Below, in pieces: positions 1-10,035 of a stretch of DNA of 64,000 bases. The stretch covers positions 992,001 through 1,056,000 of the forward strand of contig OZ255631.1 in NCBI GenBank assembly GCA_965276835.1, written 5' to 3'. Source of the DNA: BOG-932 sp965276835 (GTDB taxonomy: Bacteria > Pseudomonadota > Alphaproteobacteria > BOG-932 > Roseiterribacteraceae). A model generated the notes under the pieces. That model saw nothing but the letters and a program-made list of their open reading frames with translations, did not search any database and had not been told where the DNA came from. The first letter of the stretch is position 1; each line of letters begins with the position of its first letter. The position numbers and the translations under genes are program-made.

Positions 1-1187
1 GCGATGCGTTCAACCAGGATCTGCTGAAGAAATCGGAACAGAATCTTAAGGACCTGGACTATTTCGACAAGGTTAACTTGACGAACGTTCCGGGCTCCGA
101 GCCGGACAAGACGATCATCAATGCCAAGCTGACCGAGAAGAGCACGGGCGAAGTGTCCGTCGGCGCCGGTTATTCCGGGTATAACGGCGTGTTCGCGCAG
201 TTTAATATTCGCCAGCGCAACCTGTTCGGCGAAGGCAAGGATCTGTCGTTCGGCGCGGAAATTTCGAATTATTACCAGCAGTTGAATATCAGCTACACCC
301 AGCCTTACCTGTTGGGCCGCGATATTGCCGCCGGTTTCGACATCATTCGGTCGGTTCAGGATTACACCCAGAACTATACTTACGATCAGGAACGCACAGG
401 CTTCGTCTTGCGGGCCGGTTATGCGCTGTCCGACAATTTGCGCCAGAGCGTGAATTACAGCTTCTTCGCGGACCAGATCACCAACATCCAGTCGAACGCG
501 TCGATCTATATCGTGCAGCAGGCGGGGTTGCGCTTCACCTCGCAGATCGGTCAATCGATCATCTATGACCGGCGTGACGCCCGGATCGATACGACGAAGG
601 GCTATGTCCTCAGCCTGCAGACCAATCTGGCGGGCCTGGGCGGAACGAACCACTTCTTCCAGACGATCGCGAAGGCTCAGTATTATTATCCGCTGGCCGA
701 CGGATGGATTCTGGATGCCCGCATTCAAGGCGGCTATGTCATCGGCATCGGCGAGCCGGTCAATATTGAAAGCCGGTTCTTCATCGGCGGCGACGATCTT
801 CGTGGCTTCCGTATCGCCGGCATCGGTCCGCGCGACGTGCAGACCCATGACCCGCTGGGCGGCGACTATTATTACACCGGCTCTCTCGAGACCACGATCC
901 CGCTGGGGCTTCCGCAGGAATACGGCATCAAAGCGTACGGCTTTACCGATTTTGGCGCCCTGGGCGGCATTCAGGAAAGCAGTGCGCCCTTCAAATATAA
1001 CAACATCGTCTATACGCCGAGCCCGAACGGCATCTTCCAGAGCTTCGCTCTGCGGGCATCGGCCGGTATCGGCGTGTCCTGGAAATCACCGTTCGGCTTG
1101 GTGCGCGTCAATATCGCCTACCCGTTCCTGAAGGAATCCCTGGATAAGGGCCAAGTCCTGAACTTCAATTTCGGATCTCATTTTTAG
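1..1187 (+). CDS. bamA: BamA outer-membrane assembly factor, C-terminal part (5' end outside window)
   Basis: The reading frame is open from the first bases, so this is the 3' part of a longer gene; 394 residues are visible. They cover the end of the last POTRA domain and the 16-strand beta-barrel. BamA folds and inserts beta-barrel proteins into the outer membrane. Visible signatures are the loop-6 motif GGDDLRGF near position 785 (the VRGF/LRGF motif of the Omp85 family) and the C-terminal residue Phe (NFGSHF), the usual barrel signal. The OmpH-like chaperone gene starts 13 bases downstream, the common alphaproteobacterial arrangement. A TTG at 78 is an internal codon, not the start. Confidence 0.96.
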   Translation, partial: DAFNQDLLKKSEQNLKDLDYFDKVNLTNVPGSEPDKTIINAKLTEKSTGEVSVGAGYSGYNGVFAQFNIRQRNLFGEGKDLSFGAEISNYYQQLNISYTQPYLLGRDIAAGFDIIRSVQDYTQNYTYDQERTGFVLRAGYALSDNLRQSVNYSFFADQITNIQSNASIYIVQQAGLRFTSQIGQSIIYDRRDARIDTTKGYVLSLQTNLAGLGGTNHFFQTIAKAQYYYPLADGWILDARIQGGYVIGIGEPVNIESRFFIGGDDLRGFRIAGIGPRDVQTHDPLGGDYYYTGSLETTIPLGLPQEYGIKAYGFTDFGALGGIQESSAPFKYNNIVYTPSPNGIFQSFALRASAGIGVSWKSPFGLVRVNIAYPFLKESLDKGQVLNFNFGSHF

Positions 1188-1200
1188 AAGGTTTTCGTCG

Positions 1201-1878
1201 ATGCGTTATTCATCATCCATCTTGGGTCTCGCTGCTCTCAGCGTGATCGCAATCGCCGCGCCGAGCCTTGCACAGACCGCCGCCCCGGCGGCTCCGGCGC
1301 CGGGTGCGCTGGCGCCTCCGACGATCGCGGTCGTCGATATGCAGCGCGTGGTGGTCGAATCCGCCGCCGGCCGCAGCATTCAGACTCAGCTTGAGGGAGA
1401 GCGTCGCAAGATTCGCGATCAGATCAGCAAGCTGGAAGAAGAGCTGAAGAACGGCGAAAACGAACTGCGGCGCCAGCGCTCGGTCATGTCGCCGGACGCG
1501 GTGAACGAGCAGGCGCAGTCGCTTCAGCGTAAGCAGGCCGACGCGCAGCGGGTCGTGCAGGAGCGCCAGGAGGCGTTCAGCAAGGGCTCCAACGACGCGA
1601 CCAACGTCGTGCTCGACAACATGCGCGATATCGTCCAGTCGCTATCGACGGAACGCCATCTCGGCATGGTTCTCCGCAAGGAAGTGGTGCTTTCCATGAG
1701 CGACAAGAACATGGACATCACCGACGATGTCATTCAGCGCCTGAACACCAAGCTTCCGACCGTGACGGTGACGATTCCGGCGCCCGGCGCGATGGCCGCC
1801 GAGCAGCAGCCAGCCGCTGGAGCGCCGTCGACCGCCGCAACGCCCGCGAAGGCGCCGTCGAAGGGGTCCAAGAAGTAA
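1201..1878 (+). CDS. OmpH/Skp-family periplasmic chaperone
   Basis: This 225-residue protein starts with a signal peptide (cleavage probably after SLAQ-T, about residue 25), then an Ala/Pro-rich linker, then the Skp core beginning TIAVVDMQRVV. The middle (about residues 65-120) is charged and helical with heptad character, matching the tentacle coiled coils of Skp, which holds unfolded outer-membrane proteins. The C-terminal 40 residues are a low-complexity Ala/Pro/Lys tail. It lies directly downstream of bamA and is probably cotranscribed. The assignment rests on context, the N-terminal core motif and the coiled-coil region. Confidence 0.9.
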   Translation: MRYSSSILGLAALSVIAIAAPSLAQTAAPAAPAPGALAPPTIAVVDMQRVVVESAAGRSIQTQLEGERRKIRDQISKLEEELKNGENELRRQRSVMSPDAVNEQAQSLQRKQADAQRVVQERQEAFSKGSNDATNVVLDNMRDIVQSLSTERHLGMVLRKEVVLSMSDKNMDITDDVIQRLNTKLPTVTVTIPAPGAMAAEQQPAAGAPSTAATPAKAPSKGSKK

Positions 1879-1944
1879 GTTCGGCATTATATTGGCATTG
1901 TGCGGCGCCGATCGTCGGCGGTGCGGAAGTTCGATAGACCTATT

Positions 1945-2415
1945 ATGGACGTGCAAGAAAAACAATCGGCGCAGGGAGTCGTCGTCGATAGCGTGCAGCT
2001 GCTGAAGATGCTGCCGCATCGCTATCCCATGCTGATGATCGACCGGTTGGAAGACATCGTCAGCGATCACAGCGCGGTCGGCATCAAGAACGTCACGATT
2101 AACGAGCCGGCGTTCCAGGGGCACTTCCCCGGACGGCCGATCATGCCGGGCGTCCTGATTGTCGAGGCGATGGCGCAAACGGCGGCGGCCCTTGTCGTTC
2201 ATACGATGGGCGGATCGGCCGAAGGCCGGCTTGTCTACTTCATGTCCGTCGAGAATGCGCGCTTCCGCAAGCTGGTGGTCCCGGGCGATACGCTCCGGGT
2301 CCATGTCGAGCGCATTCACAAACGTGGCAGTGTCTGGAAGTTTCGGGGCGAAGCAAAGGTCAATGGGGCCGTTTGCGCCGAGGCAACCTACACCGCGATG
2401 ATTGTTGATGAGTAG
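1945..2415 (+). CDS. fabZ: 3-hydroxyacyl-ACP dehydratase FabZ
   Basis: FabZ removes water from 3-hydroxyacyl-ACP in fatty acid synthesis and competes with LpxA for the same 3-hydroxyacyl-ACP pool. From the ATG at 1945 the protein has 156 residues, normal for the family. The frame is open upstream to a GTG at 1900, but that would add 15 unconserved residues. The hot-dog active site is visible: His60 in FQGHFPGRPIMPG and Glu74 in LIVEAMAQ. The gene overlaps lpxA by 8 bases. In many relatives lpxD sits just before fabZ; here it is absent and only 66 bases separate fabZ from the OmpH gene. Confidence 0.96.
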   Translation: MDVQEKQSAQGVVVDSVQLLKMLPHRYPMLMIDRLEDIVSDHSAVGIKNVTINEPAFQGHFPGRPIMPGVLIVEAMAQTAAALVVHTMGGSAEGRLVYFMSVENARFRKLVVPGDTLRVHVERIHKRGSVWKFRGEAKVNGAVCAEATYTAMIVDE

Positions 2416-3253
2416 TGTGCCGAAGGCGAGCTTGAGCGAACCTTCCAAGGCCGGCGTGGCCGTCCATCCCACAGCGATCGTTCATCCGAAAGCGGTATTG
2501 GGTCAGGGAACGTCGATCGGCCCTTATTGCATCGTCGGCGCCGACGTGGTGCTGGGCGACCGCGTTCAGTTGATGAGCCATGTCGTGATCGACGGGCGCA
2601 CGACGGTCGGTGAGGACAGCGTTGTTTTCCCGTTCGCCTCGCTGGGCCAGCCGCCGCAGGATCTTAAATACAAAGGTGAACCGGCAACGCTGGAAATCGG
2701 CGCGCGTAACCGTATCCGCGAACATGTGACCATGAATATCGGTACCGAAGGCGGCGGGATGCTGACCAAGGTCGGGGACGACGGCCTGTTCATGGTCAAC
2801 GCCCATGTGGCGCATGACTGCATTCTTGGCAACCATGTGATCATGGCCAACAACGCCACACTCGCCGGCCATATCGATCTCGGCGATTACGCGTTTCTGG
2901 GCGGTATGTCGGCGGTTCATCAATTCGTGCGTATCGGCCCGCATGCCATGGTCGGCGGCATGACCGGCGTCGAACAGGACGTTATCCCGTTCGGTCTTGT
3001 AACCGGCGACCGGGCGCGCCTGACCGGACTCAATCTCGTGGGGATGGAACGGCGCGGGTTTCCGCGTGAGGATATTCAGGGCGTACGCAGCGCCTATCGG
3101 ATGATGTTCGGTCCCGACGGAACGCTGGCCGAGCGGATCGAAGAGGTCGCGCGCGTGTTCGCCGACAACCAGTATGTTCGGCAGATCATCGAATTTGCCC
3201 GCGCCAAGTCGAGCCGTGGGCTGTGCCAGCCGCGCGCTCAGAATGGTAACTAG
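2408..3253 (+). CDS. lpxA: UDP-N-acetylglucosamine acyltransferase LpxA
   Basis: LpxA transfers a 3-hydroxyacyl chain from ACP to UDP-GlcNAc, the first step of lipid A synthesis in the cytoplasm. The 281-residue protein has the left-handed beta-helix hexapeptide repeats (for example VHPTAIVHPKAVLG, then IGPYCIVG) and the catalytic His region NAHVAHDC. The C-terminal helical part with FPREDIQGVRSAYR is typical. The ATG at 2408 is preferred over two in-frame TTG codons at 2402 and 2405. It overlaps the fabZ end by 8 bases and the lpxI start by 11 bases, implying translational coupling. Confidence 0.96.
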   Translation: MSSVPKASLSEPSKAGVAVHPTAIVHPKAVLGQGTSIGPYCIVGADVVLGDRVQLMSHVVIDGRTTVGEDSVVFPFASLGQPPQDLKYKGEPATLEIGARNRIREHVTMNIGTEGGGMLTKVGDDGLFMVNAHVAHDCILGNHVIMANNATLAGHIDLGDYAFLGGMSAVHQFVRIGPHAMVGGMTGVEQDVIPFGLVTGDRARLTGLNLVGMERRGFPREDIQGVRSAYRMMFGPDGTLAERIEEVARVFADNQYVRQIIEFARAKSSRGLCQPRAQNGN

Positions 3254-4073
3254 CGCTCAATCCACGCTCGGTATCCTAGCAGGCGGCGGGACGTTGCCGC
3301 GCCAGGTGGCGGAGGCGGCAGCCAAACAGGGGCGCGCTGTCTTCCTGGTCGCCTTCGAAGGCCAGCATGCGCCCGAAACGGTCGCAGGGTTCCCCCATAT
3401 CGTCCTGCCGATCGCCAAGGCCGGACAAATTATCAAGGCATTGAAGGCCGCCGGCGTGGTCGACCTGGTTATGGCCGGCGGCGTACGGCGGCCCAGTCTT
3501 TCCGAGCTTGGCCTGGATTGGCGCGGCGTCCAGCTTTTTGCGAAGATCGGCGCACGCGCGTTGGGCGATGACGGGCTGCTTGGCGCGATCGGTAAGGAAC
3601 TGGAGCATGAGGGATTCAGGTTGGTCGGGCCGCGCGACATACTGACCGGCGGAACCGCTGCCGCCGGCATCCTGGGGCGCCATGCGCCCGATGCGCAAGC
3701 CGAGGCGGATATCGAGCACGGCATCAAGGTGGCCAAAATCCTGGGCGCGATGGATATCGGCCAGGCTGTCATCGTCCAGCAAGGGCTGGTTCTGGGGGTC
3801 GAGGCGATCGAGGGCACCGACGCCTTGATCTCGCGGGCGGGGCCGCTGCGGCGCGACGGGCCTGGCGGCGTTCTGGTCAAGATCGCCAAGCCGCAGCAGG
3901 ATCGGCGGATCGATCTTCCCACCATCGGGCCGGCGACGGTCGAACGCGCCGCAGCCGCCGGGTTGCGCGGCATCGCGGTGCATGCCGGCAATACGCTGGT
4001 GCTGGACCGTGACGCGCTGATCGAAACGGCGGATGCGGCCGGGCTGTTCGTCATCGCCATGGATATCGATTGA
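3243..4073 (+). CDS. lpxI: UDP-2,3-diacylglucosamine pyrophosphatase LpxI (DUF1009)
   Basis: LpxI hydrolyses UDP-2,3-diacylglucosamine to lipid X and UMP; alphaproteobacteria use it in place of LpxH. The 276-residue protein begins with LGILAGGGTLPRQVAEAA, the conserved N-terminal glycine-rich motif, and has the conserved ILTGGTAAAGILG and VLVKIAKPQQDRRIDLPTIG segments. The ATG at 3243 lies inside the end of lpxA; the open frame further upstream only shadows lpxA. The stop codon at 4071-4073 overlaps the TTG start of lpxB. Position between lpxA and lpxB is the standard one. Confidence 0.95.
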   Translation: MVTSAQSTLGILAGGGTLPRQVAEAAAKQGRAVFLVAFEGQHAPETVAGFPHIVLPIAKAGQIIKALKAAGVVDLVMAGGVRRPSLSELGLDWRGVQLFAKIGARALGDDGLLGAIGKELEHEGFRLVGPRDILTGGTAAAGILGRHAPDAQAEADIEHGIKVAKILGAMDIGQAVIVQQGLVLGVEAIEGTDALISRAGPLRRDGPGGVLVKIAKPQQDRRIDLPTIGPATVERAAAAGLRGIAVHAGNTLVLDRDALIETADAAGLFVIAMDID

Positions 4074-5229
4074 GCAACCGACAGTCCGATGGGCCCCTGA
4101 TCTATCTGATTGCCGGCGAGCCGTCGGGCGATCTGCTGGGCGGCAGCCTGATGGCGGCGTTGAAACGGCGCTGCGGCGATCGCATCGCCTTTGCCGGCAT
4201 CGGCGGCGAAAAGATGACGGAGCAAGGGCTCGTCTCGTCCTTCCCGATGGCCGAACTGGCGGTCATGGGGCTGGCGGAGATCGTGCCGCAGCTTCGCCAC
4301 CTGATCCGACGTGGGGAGGAAACGGTGGCCGAAATCGGCCGGTTGCGCCCCGCCGCGCTGGTAACCATCGATGCCCCGGGCTTCACTTTGCGCGTCGCCG
4401 AGCGGGTTAAGCCGTTGGGCATTCCACGCATCCATTATGTCGCGCCGTCGGTCTGGGCGTGGAAGCCGAAGCGGGCGGCCAGGATCGCGAAATATCTGAC
4501 GCATCTGATGGCGTTGCTGCCTTTCGAACCGCCATACTTTGAAAAAGAAGGCCTGCCCTGCAGCTTCGTCGGTCATCCGGCCGTCGAAGGCGGAGCGGGG
4601 AAGGGCGATGGCGCTGCCTTTCGGGCGCGTCACGGCATCGCACATGACCGCAGGATCGTGATCATGCTGCCGGGCAGCCGGGTGGGTGAGGTCGAGCGGA
4701 TGCTTGGCGTTTTCCTGAAGGGGCTCAAGCTGCTCCAGGCCGGCCGGCCGGCCTTTACGGTTGTGGTGCCGGCGCCGGGCCACGTCGCGGACAGGGTGAA
4801 GGCTGGGCTTGCCGCGTCAGGCTTCGATGCGATCGTGGTGCAGGGGGACGCCGACAAGTTCGACGCCTTCGCCGCGGCGGACGTGGCGCTGGGAAAATCC
4901 GGCACGGTCACGCTGGAACTGGCGCTGTCCCGGGTTCCGACGGTGATCGCCTATCGAATCAACCGGCTGACCCATTTCATCGTCAGCCGCATCGTCATCG
5001 GCAAATATGCCGGCCTGCCCAACGTGATCCTGGACCGGCCGTTAATGCCCGAACTGCTGCAATATGCCTGCACGTCGGAAAGCTTGGCGGCCGAGCTGGC
5101 GAAGTTGATGGACGAGCCGGCGGCGCGTCAGGCGCAACTCGACGGGATGGCTGAAATCCGCCGGCAACTGTCCCCGTCGGGCATGACGCCCAGCGAGGCA
5201 GCGGCCGATGCGGTTCTCGCGGTCCTAAA

Positions 5230-5254
<25 letters not shown>
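4070..5254 (+). CDS. lpxB: Lipid A disaccharide synthase LpxB
   Basis: LpxB joins lipid X to UDP-2,3-diacylglucosamine to form the lipid A disaccharide at the inner membrane. The 394-residue protein has the N-terminal motif LIAGEPSGDLLGG, the conserved HYVAPSVWAWKPKRA region, the nucleotide-binding LPGSRVGEVERM and GKSGTVTLELAL. The only start that restores the N-terminus is the TTG at 4070, which overlaps the lpxI stop codon (TTGA). The 3' end runs 25 bases into the convergent citrate synthase gene. Confidence 0.95.
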
Positions 5255-6522
<1,268 letters not shown>

Positions 6523-6617
6523 GATTTCCTCAGATAAGGCCCGGCGATTGAGCCTTGTGGCAGTGCAGCAAAATACAGGTCCGACGCGGTAAGATCAACG
6601 GCCCCCTGTATCGTCTA

Positions 6618-8027
6618 TTACGCGATATGAAGGTCTTTCAGGCGGGCAATTACCTCATCCCTGCCAAATATGGAAGCGACCTCGAAAATTGGCGGCGATA
6701 CGGTGCTGCCCGTCAGCGCGGCGCGCAGAGGCTGCGCCAGTTCGCCCAGCTTCACCCCGGCTTCCTCGGTCAGCGCCCGCGCCGCCTGTTCCAGCCCGGC
6801 GGCGGAGAAATCCTCTGCGCTCGCCAGCCATCGATCCAGCAACGCGACAGACGCCGTGGTCAGCAGGCCGGCGGCCTTGGCATTCGGCGTCACCGGCCGT
6901 TCCTCGGCATAGAGGCGGGCGGACGCCGCGAGATCGTTCAGCGTCTTGGCCCGAGCCTTCAATCCGCCCATGCCGGCGGCGAGCCGCGTTTGTTGCGTTG
7001 CGGTTAGCGGCCGCGCGAGCGCCGTCTCCAGCTGGGACGTGATCAGTTCCGCCAGCCGGCTGTCGCCGGCCTCGCGAATATAATGACCGTTCAGATTATC
7101 CAGCTTGGCGAAATCCAGCCGTGACGGCGACCGCCCTATGCCGGGCAAGTCGAACCACTGGATCGCCTGTTCGGTCGATATGATCTCGTCGTCGCCATGC
7201 GCCCAGCCCAGCCGCAACAGGTAATTGCGCAGCGTTTCCGGCAGATAACCCATGTCGCGATAGGCTTCGATGCCCAGCGCGCCATGCCGTTTCGACAGCT
7301 TCTTGCCGTCAGGCCCGTGGATAAGCGGAATGTGCGCGAAGACCGGCGCGTCCCAGCCCATGGCGCGATAGAGCTGGGTCTGGCGGAAGGCATTGGTCAG
7401 GTGGTCGTCGCCGCGGATGATGTGGGTGACGCCGAAATCGTGATCGTCGACGACGACGGACAGCATGTAGGTCGGCGTGCCGTCGCCGCGCAGCAGCACC
7501 ATGTCGTCCATCTGGTCGTTGGCGACCGTCACGGTGCCCTGCACCTGGTCTTCGACCACGGTTTCCCCGGTTTGCGGCGCGCGCAGCCGAATGGTGGGCA
7601 GGATGTCGTTGGGGATTTGTCCCGGATCGCGGTCGCGCCAGCGCCCGTCATAACGCTGCGCCTGGCCAGCGGCGCGCTGCGTCTCGCGCATCGCCGTCAG
7701 CTCATCCGGCGTGGCATAGCAGTAATAGGCTTGGCCCTTCGCCAGCAGGCTGCGCGCCACCTCGGCATGCCGTTCGCGGCGGGAGAATTGGGAAACGGCC
7801 TCGCCGTCATGGTCCAGGCCCAGCCATTTCAGCCCTTCGAAGATCGCGGCGGTTGCCGCATCGGTCGAGCGGGCGCGGTCGGTATCCTCAATGCGCAGCA
7901 GGAACTTGCCGCCGGTATGCCGGGCATACAGCCAGTTGAAGAGCGCGGTGCGCGCTCCGCCGATATGCAGGTATCCGGTGGGCGAGGGGGCGAAACGGGT
8001 GACGACGGTCATGGGGACATCTGGCAT
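6618..8027 (-). CDS. gltX: Glutamyl-tRNA synthetase
   Basis: This class I synthetase charges tRNA-Glu (and in many alphaproteobacteria also tRNA-Gln, followed by amidation). The 469-residue protein shows the HIGH-type motif in SPTGYLHIGGARTALF, the conserved RIEDTDRARS and the KMSKS-type signature KKLSKRHG. The C-terminal alpha-helical anticodon-binding part is present. Two starts are possible: ATG at 8027 and ATG at 8012, five codons later, immediately before TVVTRFAPSP; neither has a clear ribosome-binding site. In many relatives comEC is the next gene upstream, divergent; here 8.4 kb of other genes intervene. Confidence 0.96.
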   Translation of the reverse strand: MPDVPMTVVTRFAPSPTGYLHIGGARTALFNWLYARHTGGKFLLRIEDTDRARSTDAATAAIFEGLKWLGLDHDGEAVSQFSRRERHAEVARSLLAKGQAYYCYATPDELTAMRETQRAAGQAQRYDGRWRDRDPGQIPNDILPTIRLRAPQTGETVVEDQVQGTVTVANDQMDDMVLLRGDGTPTYMLSVVVDDHDFGVTHIIRGDDHLTNAFRQTQLYRAMGWDAPVFAHIPLIHGPDGKKLSKRHGALGIEAYRDMGYLPETLRNYLLRLGWAHGDDEIISTEQAIQWFDLPGIGRSPSRLDFAKLDNLNGHYIREAGDSRLAELITSQLETALARPLTATQQTRLAAGMGGLKARAKTLNDLAASARLYAEERPVTPNAKAAGLLTTASVALLDRWLASAEDFSAAGLEQAARALTEEAGVKLGELAQPLRAALTGSTVSPPIFEVASIFGRDEVIARLKDLHIA

Positions 8028-8454
8028 GGAATTAAGGATGGTGGCTTAGCACAGAATGGCCGGCGCGCAATGTCGCGGGCGGATGGGGTGTATGCGCGCC
8101 GGGTTGGGATAACCGACAAGCAGGCGTTGTTGAGCGACGCGCATGCGCTTTCGCCCCGCATCCAGGCGTTGGATGCAGGTGGGCGGTGGCCGGGTGGTTC
8201 GAGGGTGAAAAGGAAGGGGGGGACGCCACGGCAACCGGCTATTTGGGCGGCCCGCGATTGCGGCGGTGCTTGCGTTCGGGGCTGTTTGGGTTGTGCGGGC
8301 TGAAGAACATACCGGAACATTGTCAAGCGGCGGCTACAGATATTCGCGCCCAAGCCGGCTGCCTGTTGGCTTCCGGTGGAGATCGCCCAATAATCCACCA
8401 TGGTCGGGGCAGCCGCCGCTCCAGTGCCACACCGAGCAGAGGATCGAGCAGCCC
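8028..8454. other. Intergenic region between gltX and the old yellow enzyme gene
   Basis: These 427 bases separate two divergent genes and hold no convincing coding sequence; open frames here have no family signature. The downstream gene has an AGAGGA ribosome-binding site at 8438-8443. A pair of GAAC tetramers at 8305-8318 is spaced by 6 rather than 7 bases, so it is not a proper LexA box. No repeats or RNA genes were recognised. Confidence 0.4.
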
Positions 8455-9618
8455 ATGCCGCACCTTTTCAGTCCCTATAGCCTCAAGGACGTCACGCTGC
8501 GCAATCGCATCGCGATGTCGCCCATGACCATGTACCGGTCCGCCGATGGCGAGATGAGTGATTACCACATCATGTTGATGGGCTCGCGGGCGGCCGGCGG
8601 CTTCGGCCTGGTGTTTCCCGAGCAGCTGGCGATTACGGCTGACGGACGAACCAGCGCCGGCTGCGGCGGCATCTGGGACGATCGCCAGATCGAAGGGCTG
8701 GCGCGGGTAACATCGATCGTCAAGGACATGGGCGCCGTGCCGGCGATCCAGCTTGGCCACACCGGCCGCAAGGGCAGCGTGACAAAGCCTTGGGAGGGCG
8801 GCGCGCAGCTTTCGCCGGAACACCCGAACGGTTGGCGGGTCGTTGGCCCATCGGCCGTGCCTTATGGCGGCGACCTACGGGAACCCGTCCATGCCCTGAG
8901 CCGGGACGAAATTAGGGGCGTGCACCGGGCCTATGCCGAGGCGGCGAGGCGCGCCTTCGAAGCGGGATTTGAGTGGCTGGAGCTCCACTTCGCCCACGGC
9001 TATCTCGGCGCGCAGTTCTTCTCACCCCTCGCCAATAAGAGAACCGACGAATATGGCGGCTGCCTCGAGAACCGGGTCCGCTTCCATATCGAGGCGCTGG
9101 ACGCGGTGCGGGCCGCATGGCCGGAACGGCTTCCGCTCACGGTGCGGTGGGGTTGCGAGGATCTTCATGACGAAGGCGTGCAGATGGAGGACGCGATCAC
9201 GGCCCTTTCGACGATGAAGGACCACGGGCTCGACCTTGCCGACCTCAGCCTGGCCTTCAACACCGACGATATGCACACCCGGCCGTTCGGCGATCTGGCT
9301 TTCATGGTCGAGCGGGCTGCGCGCGTGCGGCGAGAGGTCGGCATTCCTGTCGGCGTGAGCTGGAATCTCGGCTCGCCCGAGGTTGCCGACAGCGTCGTGC
9401 GGGAAGGGCTGACCGATCTCGTCCTGCTCGGGCGGCCCGCGCTGTCCAACCCCCATTGGCCGGTGTGGGCGGCGCGTGAACTGAACCATGGCGACCCCTT
9501 TGGGCTTATGCCGAAGGACTGGTCCTGGTGGTTGCGCGGCATGCGCGGCCATCAGGACTGTACCGGCTGGCCGGCCACGGCCGCCGTCACGCCACGGGAA
9601 GCGGTCGAGCCGGGCTGA
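8455..9618 (+). CDS. NADH:flavin oxidoreductase, old yellow enzyme family
   Basis: The 387-residue protein is a FMN-dependent TIM-barrel ene-reductase of the YqjM-like branch. It begins HLFSPYSLKDVTLRNRIAMSPM, has the flavin/substrate His region IQLGHTGRKGS, the barrel segment FAHGYLGAQFFSP and the family signature NKRTDEYGG, and ends with the phosphate-binding region GLTDLVLLGRPALSNPHWP. The ATG at 8455 follows an AGAGGA ribosome-binding site and gives the conserved N-terminus; the frame is open further upstream without conservation. The substrate cannot be told from sequence. It stands alone between gltX and the kai operon. Confidence 0.9.
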   Translation: MPHLFSPYSLKDVTLRNRIAMSPMTMYRSADGEMSDYHIMLMGSRAAGGFGLVFPEQLAITADGRTSAGCGGIWDDRQIEGLARVTSIVKDMGAVPAIQLGHTGRKGSVTKPWEGGAQLSPEHPNGWRVVGPSAVPYGGDLREPVHALSRDEIRGVHRAYAEAARRAFEAGFEWLELHFAHGYLGAQFFSPLANKRTDEYGGCLENRVRFHIEALDAVRAAWPERLPLTVRWGCEDLHDEGVQMEDAITALSTMKDHGLDLADLSLAFNTDDMHTRPFGDLAFMVERAARVRREVGIPVGVSWNLGSPEVADSVVREGLTDLVLLGRPALSNPHWPVWAARELNHGDPFGLMPKDWSWWLRGMRGHQDCTGWPATAAVTPREAVEPG

Positions 9619-10035
9619 GGTTTGCGCGGGTAACCGCGTTTTCGCCGACGCAGCCGCGTGGCGCTTTCGCTTCAATTCGAGCGCGGAATGCCGCCGCGAA
9701 AGGCGCAAATTCCGCCGCGCGAAAAACAACAAATTCTCTGTGAACTTTTTTATTTCCGGGGTGTTTCCTCGGAACTCATGCGTTCGGCCTGCCGGATGCG
9801 CCCAACGCCGACGATACGAACCGACGGTTTTCGTATCGGCACAGCACAGCCGGCAGGGTGGACGCGGGAGACATCCGGCCTGCTCGTTTTGACGTAAACC
9901 GAAATCAAAACCCAACATTTCGATATGGAAACCAATGCATACCGAACATAAATTGACGGTGCGGAGTCATCCGCAGGCGGCATCTGATCGGCTGTTTTTC
10001 CTTTTAAATGCCCAAATCAATATGGGCGTGGCGCG
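9619..10035. other. Intergenic region upstream of the kai operon
   Basis: This 417-base gap contains no credible gene. It is richer in A+T than its surroundings in places and contains several dyads: an imperfect hairpin with arms GCGGAAT/ATTCCGC near 9685-9718, a long palindrome at 9812-9838, a 6-bp dyad TGCGGA/TCCGCA at 9960-9975 and a 5-bp stem GCCCA/TGGGC at 10010-10027 directly before the kaiC start. Promoter and control sites of the kai operon probably lie here. Confidence 0.4.
9812..9838. promoter_or_regulatory. Near-perfect palindrome upstream of kaiC
   Basis: Arms CGATACGAA and TTCGTATCG (9 bp, exact) flank a core that is itself dyadic (CCG-A-CGG), giving an almost continuous palindrome. 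No T-run follows on either strand, so a transcription terminator is unlikely and a dimeric regulator site is more plausible. It lies about 200 bases before kaiC. Confidence 0.4.

Noticed and set aside
8305..8318. GAAC-N6-GAAC near the old yellow enzyme gene as a LexA box
   Set aside because: Spacing is 6, not 7 bases, and no DNA repair gene follows.
9685..9718. Hairpin GCGGAAT/ATTCCGC as terminator of the old yellow enzyme gene
   Set aside because: No T-run follows on the plus strand; recorded only as a dyad in the intergenic entry.
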